Source of the DNA: Pseudomonadota bacterium
Lineage (GTDB): Bacteria; Pseudomonadota; Alphaproteobacteria; RF32; CAG-239
NCBI GenBank assembly: GCA_018362935.1
Contig: JAHALQ010000001.1
Coordinates: forward strand, 151,020-215,019
DNA length: 64,000 bases
Reading direction: 5' to 3'
The notes below the pieces were generated by a model. The model did no database searches. It saw only the letters and a program-made list of their open reading frames with translations, and was not told the DNA's origin. Shown one piece after another: positions 35,982-45,636 of the stretch. Positions within the stretch are counted from its first letter, which is position 1. Each line of letters starts with the position of its first letter. The position numbers and the translations under genes are program-made.

Positions 35982-37330
35982 TTTTTTTGATAATTGTTTT
36001 CGTCAGTCCAGCTGCCGAAAGGGTAAGTGAAAATATCTTCGTCTTCCTTTTCTTTTTCTTTTTCTTCATTTTCGCTGTCCGTTTTTGAACTGAACGGCGA
36101 CGTTCCCGCAGCATCCATTTCCGCCCATTCTTTTTTTAGGCTGTCAAGTGTCTTTTGGGTATCCGTCAGCAGCTCGGCATTGCCTTTGTCCGCGCCTGCT
36201 TCCTTCGTGCCTGCCGGCTCAATCTGCGGCGCCGGCAGCGGCTGCGGTTCTTCGGTGTCCGGCTCTTCCGAAAGGCTCAGCCTTGGTTCTTGCGGCAGTT
36301 GCGGCTCGTCGCTGCCGAAACTTTTTTCCAGCGCAATGGAAAAGGGGTCGCGCTCTTTCCGTAAAATCGGCTCCGCCGGTGCGGCACCCTTGGCTCGCTT
36401 AAGCGACACGATTTTGCTGAAAAAAGATTTTTTCTCAATAATTTCTTCATCTTCCGAAGGCTGCGGCCGCTGGGCGCGCAGCGGTTCTTTCAACGGAAGC
36501 GGAGCCTTAAATTTAAGCGGTTTTTTAATCGGGCGCAGTTCTTCCTCTGGAGCCGGTTCAGCCAGTGACAGGGCGGCTTCGCGCCCGCGGCGCAGCTCGT
36601 CGGCGACAGGCGCCAGAATGGAAAAGACTTTACCCATAACGCCGTTTTCTATCATCGTCAGAAAAACTTTGTCGTTATCGTGCTTTTCAAGCATTTTGAC
36701 AACCGATTGGTAACGTGCGCAGAATTCAAGGATTGTCCCGGCCAGAATATTGTCAAAAGCGGCTTTTTCAAAGACCTTCTTCTTAAAACTGGGCTGCGTG
36801 TTGTTAACCTCGATCAGCACTTTGCCGAAAGCCCATTTGCCGCCGTTTTGCACGCGGCTCCACAAATTTTCGATTTGTTCGGCCGAGGCGATTTTGCAGC
36901 TGCGGATGATTTCCGACAACAGTTCGTTCATGTCGGCTAACAGCAAATCAAATTTGCTGAGCATAAAGCCGTCTTTGATATGCCCTTCGCTTTCAATCAG
37001 CACCCGTGCCAGCAGGTCAGAATAATCCTGATTCTTTTTCATCTGTGCCAACAGTTTTCGCAGCTGTAAATTAACGTTGCGGTTGTTGATATACTGGTTG
37101 GCAAAGCCGAAGATGCTCCAGATGAGGTATATCGGAGCGCAGACGAGCAGGGCGTAAAGCAGGATATTGGCAATGCCGGCATCAAAAAAAGATATTCCGG
37201 CAAGACTGTCTTTAATAAAACGAATGGCATAAATCAGCCAGACCAAAGACGAAAATATAATAGCGAAAAAGGAAACGGCGAGCACGGCGGAACTCCTTAA
37301 AATATCATAATTGATATATTTATGTATCAC
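35978..37330 (-). CDS. Unknown inner-membrane protein with acidic Pro/Glu tail
   Basis: 450 residues. Two membrane segments (about residues 13-33 and 53-75) are followed by a helical cytoplasmic region (about 80-250). The C-terminal 200 residues are low-complexity, rich in Pro, Glu and Lys (PAPEEELRPIKKPLKFKAPLP) and likely disordered. Not recognised. It overlaps yejA by four bases and is thus the first gene of the yej operon, an association worth noting because such a gene is not part of known Yej systems. Confidence 0.6.
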   Translation of the reverse strand: MIHKYINYDILRSSAVLAVSFFAIIFSSLVWLIYAIRFIKDSLAGISFFDAGIANILLYALLVCAPIYLIWSIFGFANQYINNRNVNLQLRKLLAQMKKNQDYSDLLARVLIESEGHIKDGFMLSKFDLLLADMNELLSEIIRSCKIASAEQIENLWSRVQNGGKWAFGKVLIEVNNTQPSFKKKVFEKAAFDNILAGTILEFCARYQSVVKMLEKHDNDKVFLTMIENGVMGKVFSILAPVADELRRGREAALSLAEPAPEEELRPIKKPLKFKAPLPLKEPLRAQRPQPSEDEEIIEKKSFFSKIVSLKRAKGAAPAEPILRKERDPFSIALEKSFGSDEPQLPQEPRLSLSEEPDTEEPQPLPAPQIEPAGTKEAGADKGNAELLTDTQKTLDSLKKEWAEMDAAGTSPFSSKTDSENEEKEKEKEDEDIFTYPFGSWTDENNYQKK

Positions 37331-37475
37331 GATAGCTGTATCCTAGTCGAAAAAGTCTTTTTTTCCAATAAAAATTGCGACTTCTTGCACAAAAAGAAAA
37401 ATAAGAGTCGAATTTTGCAAAAAAATATGTTATGCAAAAGTAGATTTTTGCGTTAATTAAATAAAGAGATTTTAA

Positions 37476-38453
37476 ATGAATACAAGCACAAATACGCTGA
37501 TACTGGATTTTGAAAAGACAATATTTGAAATTGAAACCAAGATTGAAAGTCTGAAGTATCTGGCTCAGGATGAAAACGTTGATATTTCGCAGGAGGTCAC
37601 CCGTTTGCAGCACAAACTCGAAAAACAAATGCGCGCCTCCTACTCAAATCTATCTCCGTGGCAGAAGTCGCAGGTTGCGCGCCACCCTTCGCGCCCGCAC
37701 TGTCTTGATTATGTGCATGCTTTGATTGAAGATTTTACGCCGTTGTCAGGTGACCGCTGTTTTGCCGATGATGAAGCGATGATTGCCGGCATCGGCCGCT
37801 TTCAGGGGACTTCCGTGGTTGTTCTCGGACAGGAAAAGGGGCATGATATTGAATCCCGTGTCCGCTACAATTTCGGTATGGCCAAGCCCGAAGGCTACCG
37901 CAAAGCCCAGCGCCTCATGGATATGGCGGACAAATTTAATATGCCGGTGATTGCTTTTGTCGATACTTCCGGCGCTTTTCCGGGCGTAGAGGCGGAAGCC
38001 CGCGGCCAGGCCGAAGCCATTGCTTCTTCCATAGAAAAATGCCTGCAAATCAATGTGCCGATTATTTCCGTCGTCATCGGCGAGGGCGGTTCCGGCGGCG
38101 CCATTGCGATTGCCACGGCCAACCGCGTCATGATGCTGGAGCATTCAATTTATTCGGTTATCTCGCCGGAAGGCTGTGCTTCGATTCTGTGGCGTTCGGC
38201 CGACAAGGTCAGAGAAGCGACTGAAGCCCTCAAGCTGACAGCGCAGGACTTGCGCCGCCTGGGCGTTATTGATGAAATTATTGCCGAACCGGTCGGCGGT
38301 GCGCACCGTAATCCAGCGCAGACAATCGAACGCGTCGGCGAATGCATTGCCAAGCATCTGAAAGAACTTATGGCGCAAAGCCGCGACGAAATCAAAAAAC
38401 GCCGGACCGAAAAATTCCTGAGAATGGGGCGCCATTTTGCAGAATCTAAATAA
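37476..38453 (+). CDS. accA: Acetyl-CoA carboxylase carboxyltransferase subunit alpha
   Basis: 325 residues, normal length. Biotin/CoA-binding signatures GEGGSGGAIAIATANRVMML and YSVISPEGCASILWRS are present. With AccD it transfers CO2 from biotin to acetyl-CoA to make malonyl-CoA, the first step in fatty acid synthesis. Followed by rmuC with a 17-base overlap. Confidence 0.97.
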   Translation: MNTSTNTLILDFEKTIFEIETKIESLKYLAQDENVDISQEVTRLQHKLEKQMRASYSNLSPWQKSQVARHPSRPHCLDYVHALIEDFTPLSGDRCFADDEAMIAGIGRFQGTSVVVLGQEKGHDIESRVRYNFGMAKPEGYRKAQRLMDMADKFNMPVIAFVDTSGAFPGVEAEARGQAEAIASSIEKCLQINVPIISVVIGEGGSGGAIAIATANRVMMLEHSIYSVISPEGCASILWRSADKVREATEALKLTAQDLRRLGVIDEIIAEPVGGAHRNPAQTIERVGECIAKHLKELMAQSRDEIKKRRTEKFLRMGRHFAESK

Positions 38454-39582
38454 CATATTGGCCGACAATGCCCAGCTGATTATGCTGATTGTTGTCATCG
38501 CGGCGCTGCTGGCCAATTTTGTTTTTATCCTGCTCAGCCGCCGCTCCAAAAACATGCAGTCATTCAGCGAGATACTGCTGCGCGGACAGGCTGAACTGGC
38601 CGGAAGGCTGTCGCAGCTGGGCGAGCATACAATTCAGGAACAGGGCAAAATCGCCCAGGCGATTAACGAGCAAAAACTCGCGGTTTTGAAAATAATGGAT
38701 GAAAAGCTGTTGGCCGTCACCAAATCCGTCGGCGAGGGTTTGCAGCAAAACGCCGCCAAAACGACCGAAACCCTCACCGATTTGCGCGAGCGTCTGGCCA
38801 AAATTGATATTGCCCAGCAGAAAATCTCGTCTTTGTCAGAACAGGTCGTATCTTTGCAGGAAGTGTTGTCCAACAAACAGGCGCGCGGCGCTTTTGGCGA
38901 AATCCAGCTGAATGATTTGGTTACGTCGATTCTGCCGCCTTCGGCATTCGAATTTCAGGCCGTCTTGTCTAATACCCGACGTGCCGACTGTCTGCTGCGG
39001 CTGCCCAACCCGCCCGGCAGTATCGTCATTGATGCCAAGTTTCCGCTGGAAAGTTACAGCGCGCTGCGCGCCGCGTCAAATGACCGTGAAAAAATCGAAG
39101 CCGAGCGTTTTTTCCGTGCCTCGGTTCTGAAACATATTAAGGATATTTCCGAAAAATACATTATTGCCGGTGAAACGGCGGAATCCGCGTTGATGTTTCT
39201 GCCCAGCGAAGCGGTTTACGCAGAATTGCACGCCAATTTTACAGATGTGGTCGAAGCGTCTTACCGCAGCAAAGTCTGGATTGTGTCGCCGACCACGTTA
39301 ATGGCGACGCTCAACACTGTCCGCGCCGTGCTCAAAGATGCCAAAATGCGCGAGCAGGCCGGCGTTATCCAGAAAGAAGTCGGCACCCTGATAGAAGATA
39401 TTGCCCGTCTGGATTCTCGCATTGACAGCCTGAGCAAGCATTTTAAGCTTGCCAACGAGGATGTTGACGGGATTCGGATTTCTTCCGGCAAAATCGGCCG
39501 CCGAATTCAGAAAATCGAGGATCTTGAACTGGGCGAAGACGCGCCGCGTCTGGCCGTTGCGCATGTGTCTAATGATGATTGA
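38437..39582 (+). CDS. rmuC: DNA recombination protein RmuC homologue
   Basis: 381 residues. An N-terminal membrane segment (LIMLIVVIAALLANFVFILL) is followed by a coiled-coil region (about 35-140) and the conserved nuclease-like RmuC domain (ARGAFGEIQLNDLVTSILPP; PGSIVIDAKFPLESYSALR; SPTTLMATLNTVRAVLKD). RmuC limits DNA inversions at short inverted repeats. It overlaps accA, so is co-transcribed. Confidence 0.93.
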   Translation: MQNLNNILADNAQLIMLIVVIAALLANFVFILLSRRSKNMQSFSEILLRGQAELAGRLSQLGEHTIQEQGKIAQAINEQKLAVLKIMDEKLLAVTKSVGEGLQQNAAKTTETLTDLRERLAKIDIAQQKISSLSEQVVSLQEVLSNKQARGAFGEIQLNDLVTSILPPSAFEFQAVLSNTRRADCLLRLPNPPGSIVIDAKFPLESYSALRAASNDREKIEAERFFRASVLKHIKDISEKYIIAGETAESALMFLPSEAVYAELHANFTDVVEASYRSKVWIVSPTTLMATLNTVRAVLKDAKMREQAGVIQKEVGTLIEDIARLDSRIDSLSKHFKLANEDVDGIRISSGKIGRRIQKIEDLELGEDAPRLAVAHVSNDD

Positions 39583-39689
39583 TAAGACTTTGGGATAACT
39601 GCCTATTTAAATATTGGACTTTTTCAAAAAATTACGATATTGATAATGCAGCTGACAAATGGTAAACATGAATACGAAGAGGTAAAAAA

Positions 39690-39968
39690 GTGACTAAATC
39701 TGAATTAATCGAAAGAATAGCAAGCAAAAACCCGCACCTGATGTTAAAGGATGTCGAACGGATTGTTAACGTGGTTTTTGACAAGATTACCAGCTCTCTG
39801 GCTGCCGGCGACCGTGTCGAATTCCGCGGCTTTGGCGCATTTTCCGTACGCACCCGCAGCCCGCGTATTGCCAAAAATCCCCGCACCGGCGAGCAGGTTA
39901 AGGTGGATGAAAGAAATATTCCTCATTTTAAGACTGGTAAACAACTGTTTGAATTGCTAAATAAGTAG
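39690..39968 (+). CDS. ihfB: Integration host factor subunit beta
   Basis: 92 residues of the HU/IHF fold, with the DNA-minor-groove arm around PRTGEQV and the core FRGFGAFSVRTR. The sequence is closer to IHF-beta than to HU (GDRVEFRGFG; RNIPHFKTGKQLFELLN). It bends DNA. It is usually next to rpsA in related genomes but here is 15 kb away; the lapA partner downstream is retained. Confidence 0.93.
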   Translation: MTKSELIERIASKNPHLMLKDVERIVNVVFDKITSSLAAGDRVEFRGFGAFSVRTRSPRIAKNPRTGEQVKVDERNIPHFKTGKQLFELLNK

Positions 39969-40004
39969 TTTAGATAAACGTATTGTAAACAAGGAGCGGC
40001 GCTC

Positions 40005-40415
40005 ATGGGTTTCATAAAAGTATTGATAGGACTTCCGGTCATCGCGGTATTGCTCGTTTTTGCCTTTGTCAATAACGACCTTGCGACTTTTAGCCTGTGG
40101 CCTTTTAATATCCAGGTGACTGTTTCGTTGAGCGTTGCCGTGCTCTTCTTTGTGGCTTTGGGCTTTATTCTGGGCTCTGTTTTTTCGTGGCTGTCTTATG
40201 CGCCGGTTCGCGCTTCGCTGCGCCGCCAGAAAAAACAGAACAAACAGCTCAGTAAAGAGCAGCAAAAGCTTGTCAAGGAAATAGAAGTTTTGCAGGAAAA
40301 CCTCGACAACCTCAAAGAGGTTGAGGCGGCGCTGCCCAAACCGGGGTTGGGCGAACGCCTGAAAGGCGTCTTTTCTTCATCCAAAACCGCAGCATCCGAC
40401 ACTGCTGATAAATAA
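40005..40415 (+). CDS. LapA-domain inner-membrane protein
   Basis: 136 residues. Two membrane segments (about residues 5-22 and 39-62) flank the LapA domain (VNNDLATFSLWPFNIQVTVSLS), followed by a coiled-coil cytoplasmic tail. Proteins of this family bind LPS-assembly partners in enterobacteria (LapA/LapB); the role in Alphaproteobacteria is less clear. It starts with AGGAG 7 bases upstream and follows ihfB by 36 bases, an arrangement found in many Alphaproteobacteria. Confidence 0.85.
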   Translation: MGFIKVLIGLPVIAVLLVFAFVNNDLATFSLWPFNIQVTVSLSVAVLFFVALGFILGSVFSWLSYAPVRASLRRQKKQNKQLSKEQQKLVKEIEVLQENLDNLKEVEAALPKPGLGERLKGVFSSSKTAASDTADK

Positions 40416-40429
40416 GGGGCTATAAAACT

Positions 40430-41311
40430 ATGAACTGGTTATCTGACTTCGTACGGCCGAAAATTAAAAAAATTGCCACTAAGGACATTGCCGACAATTT
40501 GTGGACCAAATGCCCACAGTGCGGCAAAATGCTTTTTAACAAAGAGCTGGAGAAAAACGATTTTATCTGCAGCGGCTGCGACCATCATCTGCGGCTGCCG
40601 CTCAACCGCCGTTTTTCCATGTTGTTTGACAACGGCGAATATAAATTGGTTACCCTGCCCAAGCTGCAGGAAGATCCGTTGAATTTTAAGGATTCGAAAA
40701 AATACAGCGAGCGGCTGAAAACCTATCGCAAAAATACCGGAAACGACGATGCGGTTAAGGTTGCCCAGGGCGAAATCGGCGGCATTACCTGCGTTATTGC
40801 CGCATTGGATTTCGGCTTTATGGGCGGTTCGATGGGAACGGTTGTCGGCGAGGGGATTGTCAAAGCCGGAGATATTGCCGTGCGCGGCGGTTACCCGCTG
40901 ATTACGATTGCGGCTTCCGGCGGCGCGCGTATGCAGGAAGGCATTTTGTCTTTGATGCAGATGGCTCGCACCACGGCGGCTGTCAATATGGTTAAGGAGA
41001 AGGGGTTGCCGTTTATCTCAATATTAACGGATCCGACCACCGGCGGCGTTTCGGCGTCATTTGCGATGCTCGGCGACGTAAATATTGCCGAAAAAGGCTG
41101 CGTTATCGGTTTTGCCGGTGCCCGCGTGATTGAGCAGACCATTCGCGAAAAACTGCCCGAAGGTTTCCAAAAGGCGGAATATCTGAAAGAACACGGCATG
41201 GTTGATATTGTCACCCGCCGTCCGGAAATGCGCGATACGCTGATACGCGTTATCAGCATTCTGACACATCAAAAGCCGCAGATAAACCAGCTGGCGATTG
41301 AAAGCAAATAA
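40430..41311 (+). CDS. accD: Acetyl-CoA carboxylase carboxyltransferase subunit beta
   Basis: 293 residues, with the four-Cys zinc ribbon at the N-terminus (CPQCGKM...CSGCDHH, about residues 27-49) and the carboxyltransferase core GGARMQEGILSLMQMART and TTGGVSASFAMLGD. Partner of AccA, encoded 2 kb upstream on the same strand. The more usual trpA/accD/folC neighbours are absent. Confidence 0.97.
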   Translation: MNWLSDFVRPKIKKIATKDIADNLWTKCPQCGKMLFNKELEKNDFICSGCDHHLRLPLNRRFSMLFDNGEYKLVTLPKLQEDPLNFKDSKKYSERLKTYRKNTGNDDAVKVAQGEIGGITCVIAALDFGFMGGSMGTVVGEGIVKAGDIAVRGGYPLITIAASGGARMQEGILSLMQMARTTAAVNMVKEKGLPFISILTDPTTGGVSASFAMLGDVNIAEKGCVIGFAGARVIEQTIREKLPEGFQKAEYLKEHGMVDIVTRRPEMRDTLIRVISILTHQKPQINQLAIESK

Positions 41312-41320
41312 ATAAAGTCA

Positions 41321-41345
41321 AGCCCCTCGGATGAGGGGCTTTTTC
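41321..41345. terminator. Bidirectional terminator after accD
   Basis: AGCCCCTC (41321-41328) with GAGGGGCT (41333-41340), T tract on the plus strand; it lies between convergent genes. Confidence 0.8.
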
Positions 41346-44300
41346 TTACTTTGCCGGAGCGGTGCTGCGGGTTCTGAGAGCCGTTTGAACGGCGGCATTG
41401 GATTTGTCATCCGTCCTTACCGGGCGAATATCATGTTCCGTTTCCTTGGTCTTGCCGTTGGCGCCGGTTCTGCTCAGCAGGCAGGCGGATTTAATCTTGC
41501 TCCAATAACGGTCAAAGGTTGTCGTCATAGGAATTTCCTGCCGCATTTCGACTTCTGACAGCTGGTCAAGGCGTTCAAAATGGGCTTTTTCGGGAACATT
41601 GTCTATATCCATGCCTTTGGCATTGGCATAAGTTGTATAGATTTCGGCTTTTCCTGGCTCAGCGTGGACATATTTGCCGTCTGTCATAGCGGCATTGCGG
41701 TCGAGCACGCCGTCAGTATGGATAGGCGCCCCGTCGGTATGCCCGACTTCGTTATGTTCCGAAGTTGCCAAATCAAGAGCCAAAATTGTTTTCATGACCT
41801 GAGGCGTCAGTTTTTCAGGAATAAGCTTTCCGTCGGCATCGGTAATGCCGGCCACGGCCTTAATATCATCCTGAGAAAAACCGTGCTGTTGGCACCAGGC
41901 CGCTCCGAGAACGGTGTGTTTACCGCGGCAGGCTTCCATATCTTCGCCTTGGGCATGCATATGTGACAATGTATTTTCCGGCAGATTGCAGTCATACTTC
42001 TCCTGCAAATCGACATGGTTCATATTGGTGTCAACCTCAGCGTTGACCATCTGCGCGCCGCAGTCGCCGGCAATCATTATAACCCGGTAAGCGTCAATTT
42101 CGCGGTGGAAACCCTGCTCAAGAAGGCTTGCTTTCGTGCTGTCCAGAATACTTTGCAGAGAAGAGATGTTGCTGTCCAATAGTCCAGGAGCATCTTTGGT
42201 CCACATGGATACTATGTCTTTGGCATGTTCCGTAAAATTGTCGGGATAAGTAATCGCAACGTGTTGCGGAACATCAACAATTTTAACGGCATTCGGATCG
42301 TCGGCGTTTGTTTCGCTGCGGACAATGCCGTGCTCGGCCAGTTGCGCGTCTGTCTGACCGATTAAATTGCCGGCAGTGGTTTTGTCAATCGCATCAACGG
42401 CAACGCCGGCTTCATTCAGCTGTTCCGGCGTCATGCCGGCGTATCTGGCCGTATCTTCGGCAGAATCAACCGCCTCTTTATGGTAATGGACCGTATCATC
42501 GGCGTGGTGATTATAATCATCGGTTGTAATGTCTTTGGTCATGGTCTCGCCGAAGAGTCCGGCGCTGTGCAGCCCATGGTCGGCCGCGTTTATTCCGGCG
42601 CCGATTCCCCAGCCGCAGGCAAAGGCCATGCCTGTCGACAGGGCAGTATTGCCGAAACTCTTTGTCAAAGACTTCCAAACGCCGTTGCCTTCTTTGCGCG
42701 AGGCCTTAAAGCCTTTGACCAAAGAGGTAATCCCGCCGACCGCCATTCCGGCGTAAGACAAACAGCGGTCAAGCGGCAGGGCGTGTCCCAAAGCTTCGAC
42801 GGCTTTGCCGCCCCAGACGCCGCCAATCAGCGTGGCTGTCGTAATTAATGCGGTTTGAGTAATTTCCGGCAGATGTCTGCCCAAAAATTTCCAGCCGTTG
42901 ACTTTGCCGCCGTTGGCTTTCTTTTCCATACGGTATTGCCTGTACAGCCTGGTTGCCGCCTGTCCGGCATAAAATGTCGCGTACAGCGGAGCGCCGAGTC
43001 CGGGCTGGCCGAGAAGCATGCAACCGGCATTGATGCCGTAACGGGCAGCCTGGTTAATTGCCTGATTAAGCATATTATGCGATACGGCTTTTCCGTATCC
43101 GCGCAGGGCTTCGTAGGCGGGACCGAAACGTTTGATGCAGGTCTTGTCAATATGCCGGACTTTGTCATACATTTTTTTCAAGACCGGTGCGTTGGTGCCG
43201 ATTCCGGTGGTTTCGCCCTTGTCGTTTTTGCGGGTAGCCAGTCTGTTCAGCCAGCCGGCAACACTGTTGACGGCATTGGCGGCATGTGCCATGGCGGCGT
43301 TTTTGGAAATCTTGACTTTTTTGCCGTTTTTCAAATCTTCAATGGCTTTGGCAACATTCGCTTCCAGAATTTTGGGGTCAATTTTTCCGGGTTCGGCCTT
43401 ACCGTCAAATTTAAGCAGTTCATTGGTCGAGAGCAGCGCGCCGATATTTACCGTTGCGGATTCTTTGAAAGCTTCGGCGAATTTCGCCTTAAGGACTTCG
43501 TCCTTATCTTTGAAACCGGCGGCCGCAGCCGTACGGGCGGCTTGTTCTTTGATTATGTCGACAAAAATTTTCTTTTGTTCGTCACTCTCAAACTCCAGCC
43601 CATCTATCATCGGCTGGATTTCCGGATAATCTTCCAATTTTATTTCATCAGCCATTTTAGAGGTTTTGTCAAAAGCCTTTTCAATGGCCGGGCCGTCACC
43701 GGCATTGATTTTGTCAAAGCCGTTGGCTTCGTCATAAACTTTGATTTCGGCGTCCAGTTTTTTCTGCGCTTCGTCAGCCGCTTTGGTAATTACGGCCGAG
43801 TCTTGGTTTTGCGCCTTCAGATAGGCAAACATCTCGGTGGCGCCGTCATAGACGTCGGCAATGTTGGTCTGGTCGACAACGATTTCGCCTTTGACATAGC
43901 CTTCAAGTTTGCTGATCATGGCTTTATTCAGTTGGTCGCGTTGCTCGGTCAGCATGCTGATAACATTGGCGTCTTTATCTTTTTTGGCTTCCTCGGCTTT
44001 AAGCTCTTCGCCGATTCTCTGGTGCAAAAAGACCATAAATCTTGGCGGATAGGTTTCGAGAATCTTCTGGCTGGCGGCATTCATCGCGCCGTTAAATTTT
44101 GCCATTTCAACCGGTGACAGAGCTTCGATGACGGCACGGCGCTCATCCGGCGTCATGTCGCTGAAATTATCCGGCAATTTGTTAATTGCTTTAAGAGCCG
44201 TAATCTCAACGCCTTCCATAAATTCGATGGCATTAAGGAATTCGGTATTCTGGCCGTCAATCAACTGCTGCCATTCATCGGCGTTCCAGCCGCGCATAAC

Positions 44301-45320
44301 CACACCGTCAATGACAGCCGGTTGCGGGCCGGGGCGCGGATTAGGTTCCGGACGCGGCTCCGGGCTGGGAGCAATAACATTCAAGTCGATACCCGGCAGA
44401 TTGTTGGCTGTCCGCGGTGAAACAAAATTTTCGATGGCTTCGTTTTCCGCAAGCGTATGATTCTCTTGAAGCTCGCGCATTTTGGCTTTAAATTCGGCTT
44501 CGTTTTTTTTCAGGGCTTCTTCTGTTTCTTTGTTTACTTCGGCAAATTCCTCAGGGTGATCTTTCTCAAAAGTTGCAGCCCATGCTTTATATTCGGAAGT
44601 ATTCCATGTTTCAGCGGTTGTATCAGAATCAGGATGCGTTTCTACCCACCAAGTCCCCAAAATTGTATTTTTTCTTTGGTCAGATTTGTTTTGAATATTG
44701 TGTAGTTCCGTTATATGGTTTTTTTCAAACAAATCAGCGACATCTTTGCGAAATTGTATATGATCGCCGCCGTCATAATTCGGGTCGCGCAGCATAGCGA
44801 CAAGCTCCGCCGTTGTCAACCCGGTCAGGCCGGTTTCATCCAGTCTTGACAAGTCGGGAACTTTGGCGGTTACGCGGCGGGTGACTGTCAGATAGTCATA
44901 CATATATCCTTTGTCGTCCATAGCCAGTTCGACAGAATGCAGTTCCTGCGCGGAAGCTTTTTGCTGCAATACAGTTACGGCTGCTTTGAATTCATCCGTT
45001 TTGCCGGACATTTTCAGTTCATAGGCTTTGGCCAGGGCTTCGTTAAGTTCGGAAGCATAGTTATTATCACGGAGCGCCAGAATCACTTCGCCGGTTTCTT
45101 TATATTTGTCTAAAGTCGCTAGATCAGGAGCTTTAACACTCTTAAGCGCCGTTTGAGATTTGGCAAATTTACTCTCCCAGAGCGAAGCGTTTTTCTCATC
45201 TTGAAGATAGGCGGATAAAGCTTTTAAAGGGTTCTTTTCGCTAGATTTTTCTAAATATTCCTTAAATTCAGAGCTGTTGCTGATATCTTCAAGTTCAAAA
45301 CGGGTGAATTTTCTGGCCAT
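41346..45320 (-). CDS. Very large protein of unknown function (1324 aa)
   Basis: Not recognised. The N-terminal third is charged and helical, without a signal peptide. A Pro-rich hinge (APSPEPRPEPNPRPGPQP) is at about residues 314-331, and a second helical, Lys/Glu-rich stretch follows (about 420-690). A basic part (about 690-760) precedes a segment of Gly/Ala-rich, partly hydrophobic helices (about 780-910) that may be membrane-active. The remaining part, rich in His and Asp (YNHHADDTVHYHKEAVDSAEDTARYAGM, shown only in part by its HHADD and HYHKE runs), is followed by a Cys/Met-bearing segment and a basic Ala/Thr/Arg tail. It is monocistronic. Confidence 0.6.
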   Translation of the reverse strand: MARKFTRFELEDISNSSEFKEYLEKSSEKNPLKALSAYLQDEKNASLWESKFAKSQTALKSVKAPDLATLDKYKETGEVILALRDNNYASELNEALAKAYELKMSGKTDEFKAAVTVLQQKASAQELHSVELAMDDKGYMYDYLTVTRRVTAKVPDLSRLDETGLTGLTTAELVAMLRDPNYDGGDHIQFRKDVADLFEKNHITELHNIQNKSDQRKNTILGTWWVETHPDSDTTAETWNTSEYKAWAATFEKDHPEEFAEVNKETEEALKKNEAEFKAKMRELQENHTLAENEAIENFVSPRTANNLPGIDLNVIAPSPEPRPEPNPRPGPQPAVIDGVVMRGWNADEWQQLIDGQNTEFLNAIEFMEGVEITALKAINKLPDNFSDMTPDERRAVIEALSPVEMAKFNGAMNAASQKILETYPPRFMVFLHQRIGEELKAEEAKKDKDANVISMLTEQRDQLNKAMISKLEGYVKGEIVVDQTNIADVYDGATEMFAYLKAQNQDSAVITKAADEAQKKLDAEIKVYDEANGFDKINAGDGPAIEKAFDKTSKMADEIKLEDYPEIQPMIDGLEFESDEQKKIFVDIIKEQAARTAAAAGFKDKDEVLKAKFAEAFKESATVNIGALLSTNELLKFDGKAEPGKIDPKILEANVAKAIEDLKNGKKVKISKNAAMAHAANAVNSVAGWLNRLATRKNDKGETTGIGTNAPVLKKMYDKVRHIDKTCIKRFGPAYEALRGYGKAVSHNMLNQAINQAARYGINAGCMLLGQPGLGAPLYATFYAGQAATRLYRQYRMEKKANGGKVNGWKFLGRHLPEITQTALITTATLIGGVWGGKAVEALGHALPLDRCLSYAGMAVGGITSLVKGFKASRKEGNGVWKSLTKSFGNTALSTGMAFACGWGIGAGINAADHGLHSAGLFGETMTKDITTDDYNHHADDTVHYHKEAVDSAEDTARYAGMTPEQLNEAGVAVDAIDKTTAGNLIGQTDAQLAEHGIVRSETNADDPNAVKIVDVPQHVAITYPDNFTEHAKDIVSMWTKDAPGLLDSNISSLQSILDSTKASLLEQGFHREIDAYRVIMIAGDCGAQMVNAEVDTNMNHVDLQEKYDCNLPENTLSHMHAQGEDMEACRGKHTVLGAAWCQQHGFSQDDIKAVAGITDADGKLIPEKLTPQVMKTILALDLATSEHNEVGHTDGAPIHTDGVLDRNAAMTDGKYVHAEPGKAEIYTTYANAKGMDIDNVPEKAHFERLDQLSEVEMRQEIPMTTTFDRYWSKIKSACLLSRTGANGKTKETEHDIRPVRTDDKSNAAVQTALRTRSTAPAK

Positions 45321-45636
45321 AACGATGCTCCTAAGTGTCGCGTTTTACGTAATATTAAAATATGTATACCATATTTTGGCAATTTTGGCAACAACTTTTG
45401 TCTAAAATATGCGAATATATTTATTATAAGGCAAAAACGCTTAATATTTATTTAATTGCTTGCTTTTTCAGGTTAAAAGCCCTAAATACAAAATAACTTG
45501 TCAGTGCCGCGCACTGACGCGGGAAAGTCATCCTCGGCGCGAGCAGAGCGTAAGCGAATGTGAGACCCGAGGATCCAGACCAAACCAAAGACCGCAATGC
45601 GGAGCATTGACGCATACATTAATAAGATAAGAAGCG
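45321..45636. other. Intergenic region upstream of dnaJ with palindromic repeat
   Basis: No gene. Its 5' half is AT-rich; it then carries the palindromic repeat listed below and the dnaJ leader. The minus-strand large gene starts at its left edge, so promoters for both directions should lie here, but no strong -35/-10 pair stands out. Confidence 0.5.
45500..45577. repeat. Palindromic intergenic repeat
   Basis: Two nested hairpins: GTCAGTGC/GCACTGAC (45500-45518) and TCCTCGG (45531-45537) with CCGAGGA (45567-45573), the second in the context TCATCCTCGG...CCGAGGATCCAGAC. Dispersed palindromes of the form GTCAT[stem]...[stem]ATCCAGAC are common in intergenic regions of Alphaproteobacteria. It is not a terminator, since no T tract follows. 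Confidence 0.5.

Noticed and set aside
42855..44117. 420-residue plus-strand frame
   Set aside because: It is antisense to the 1324-residue gene, low in typical protein features, and has no ribosome site; a shadow frame.
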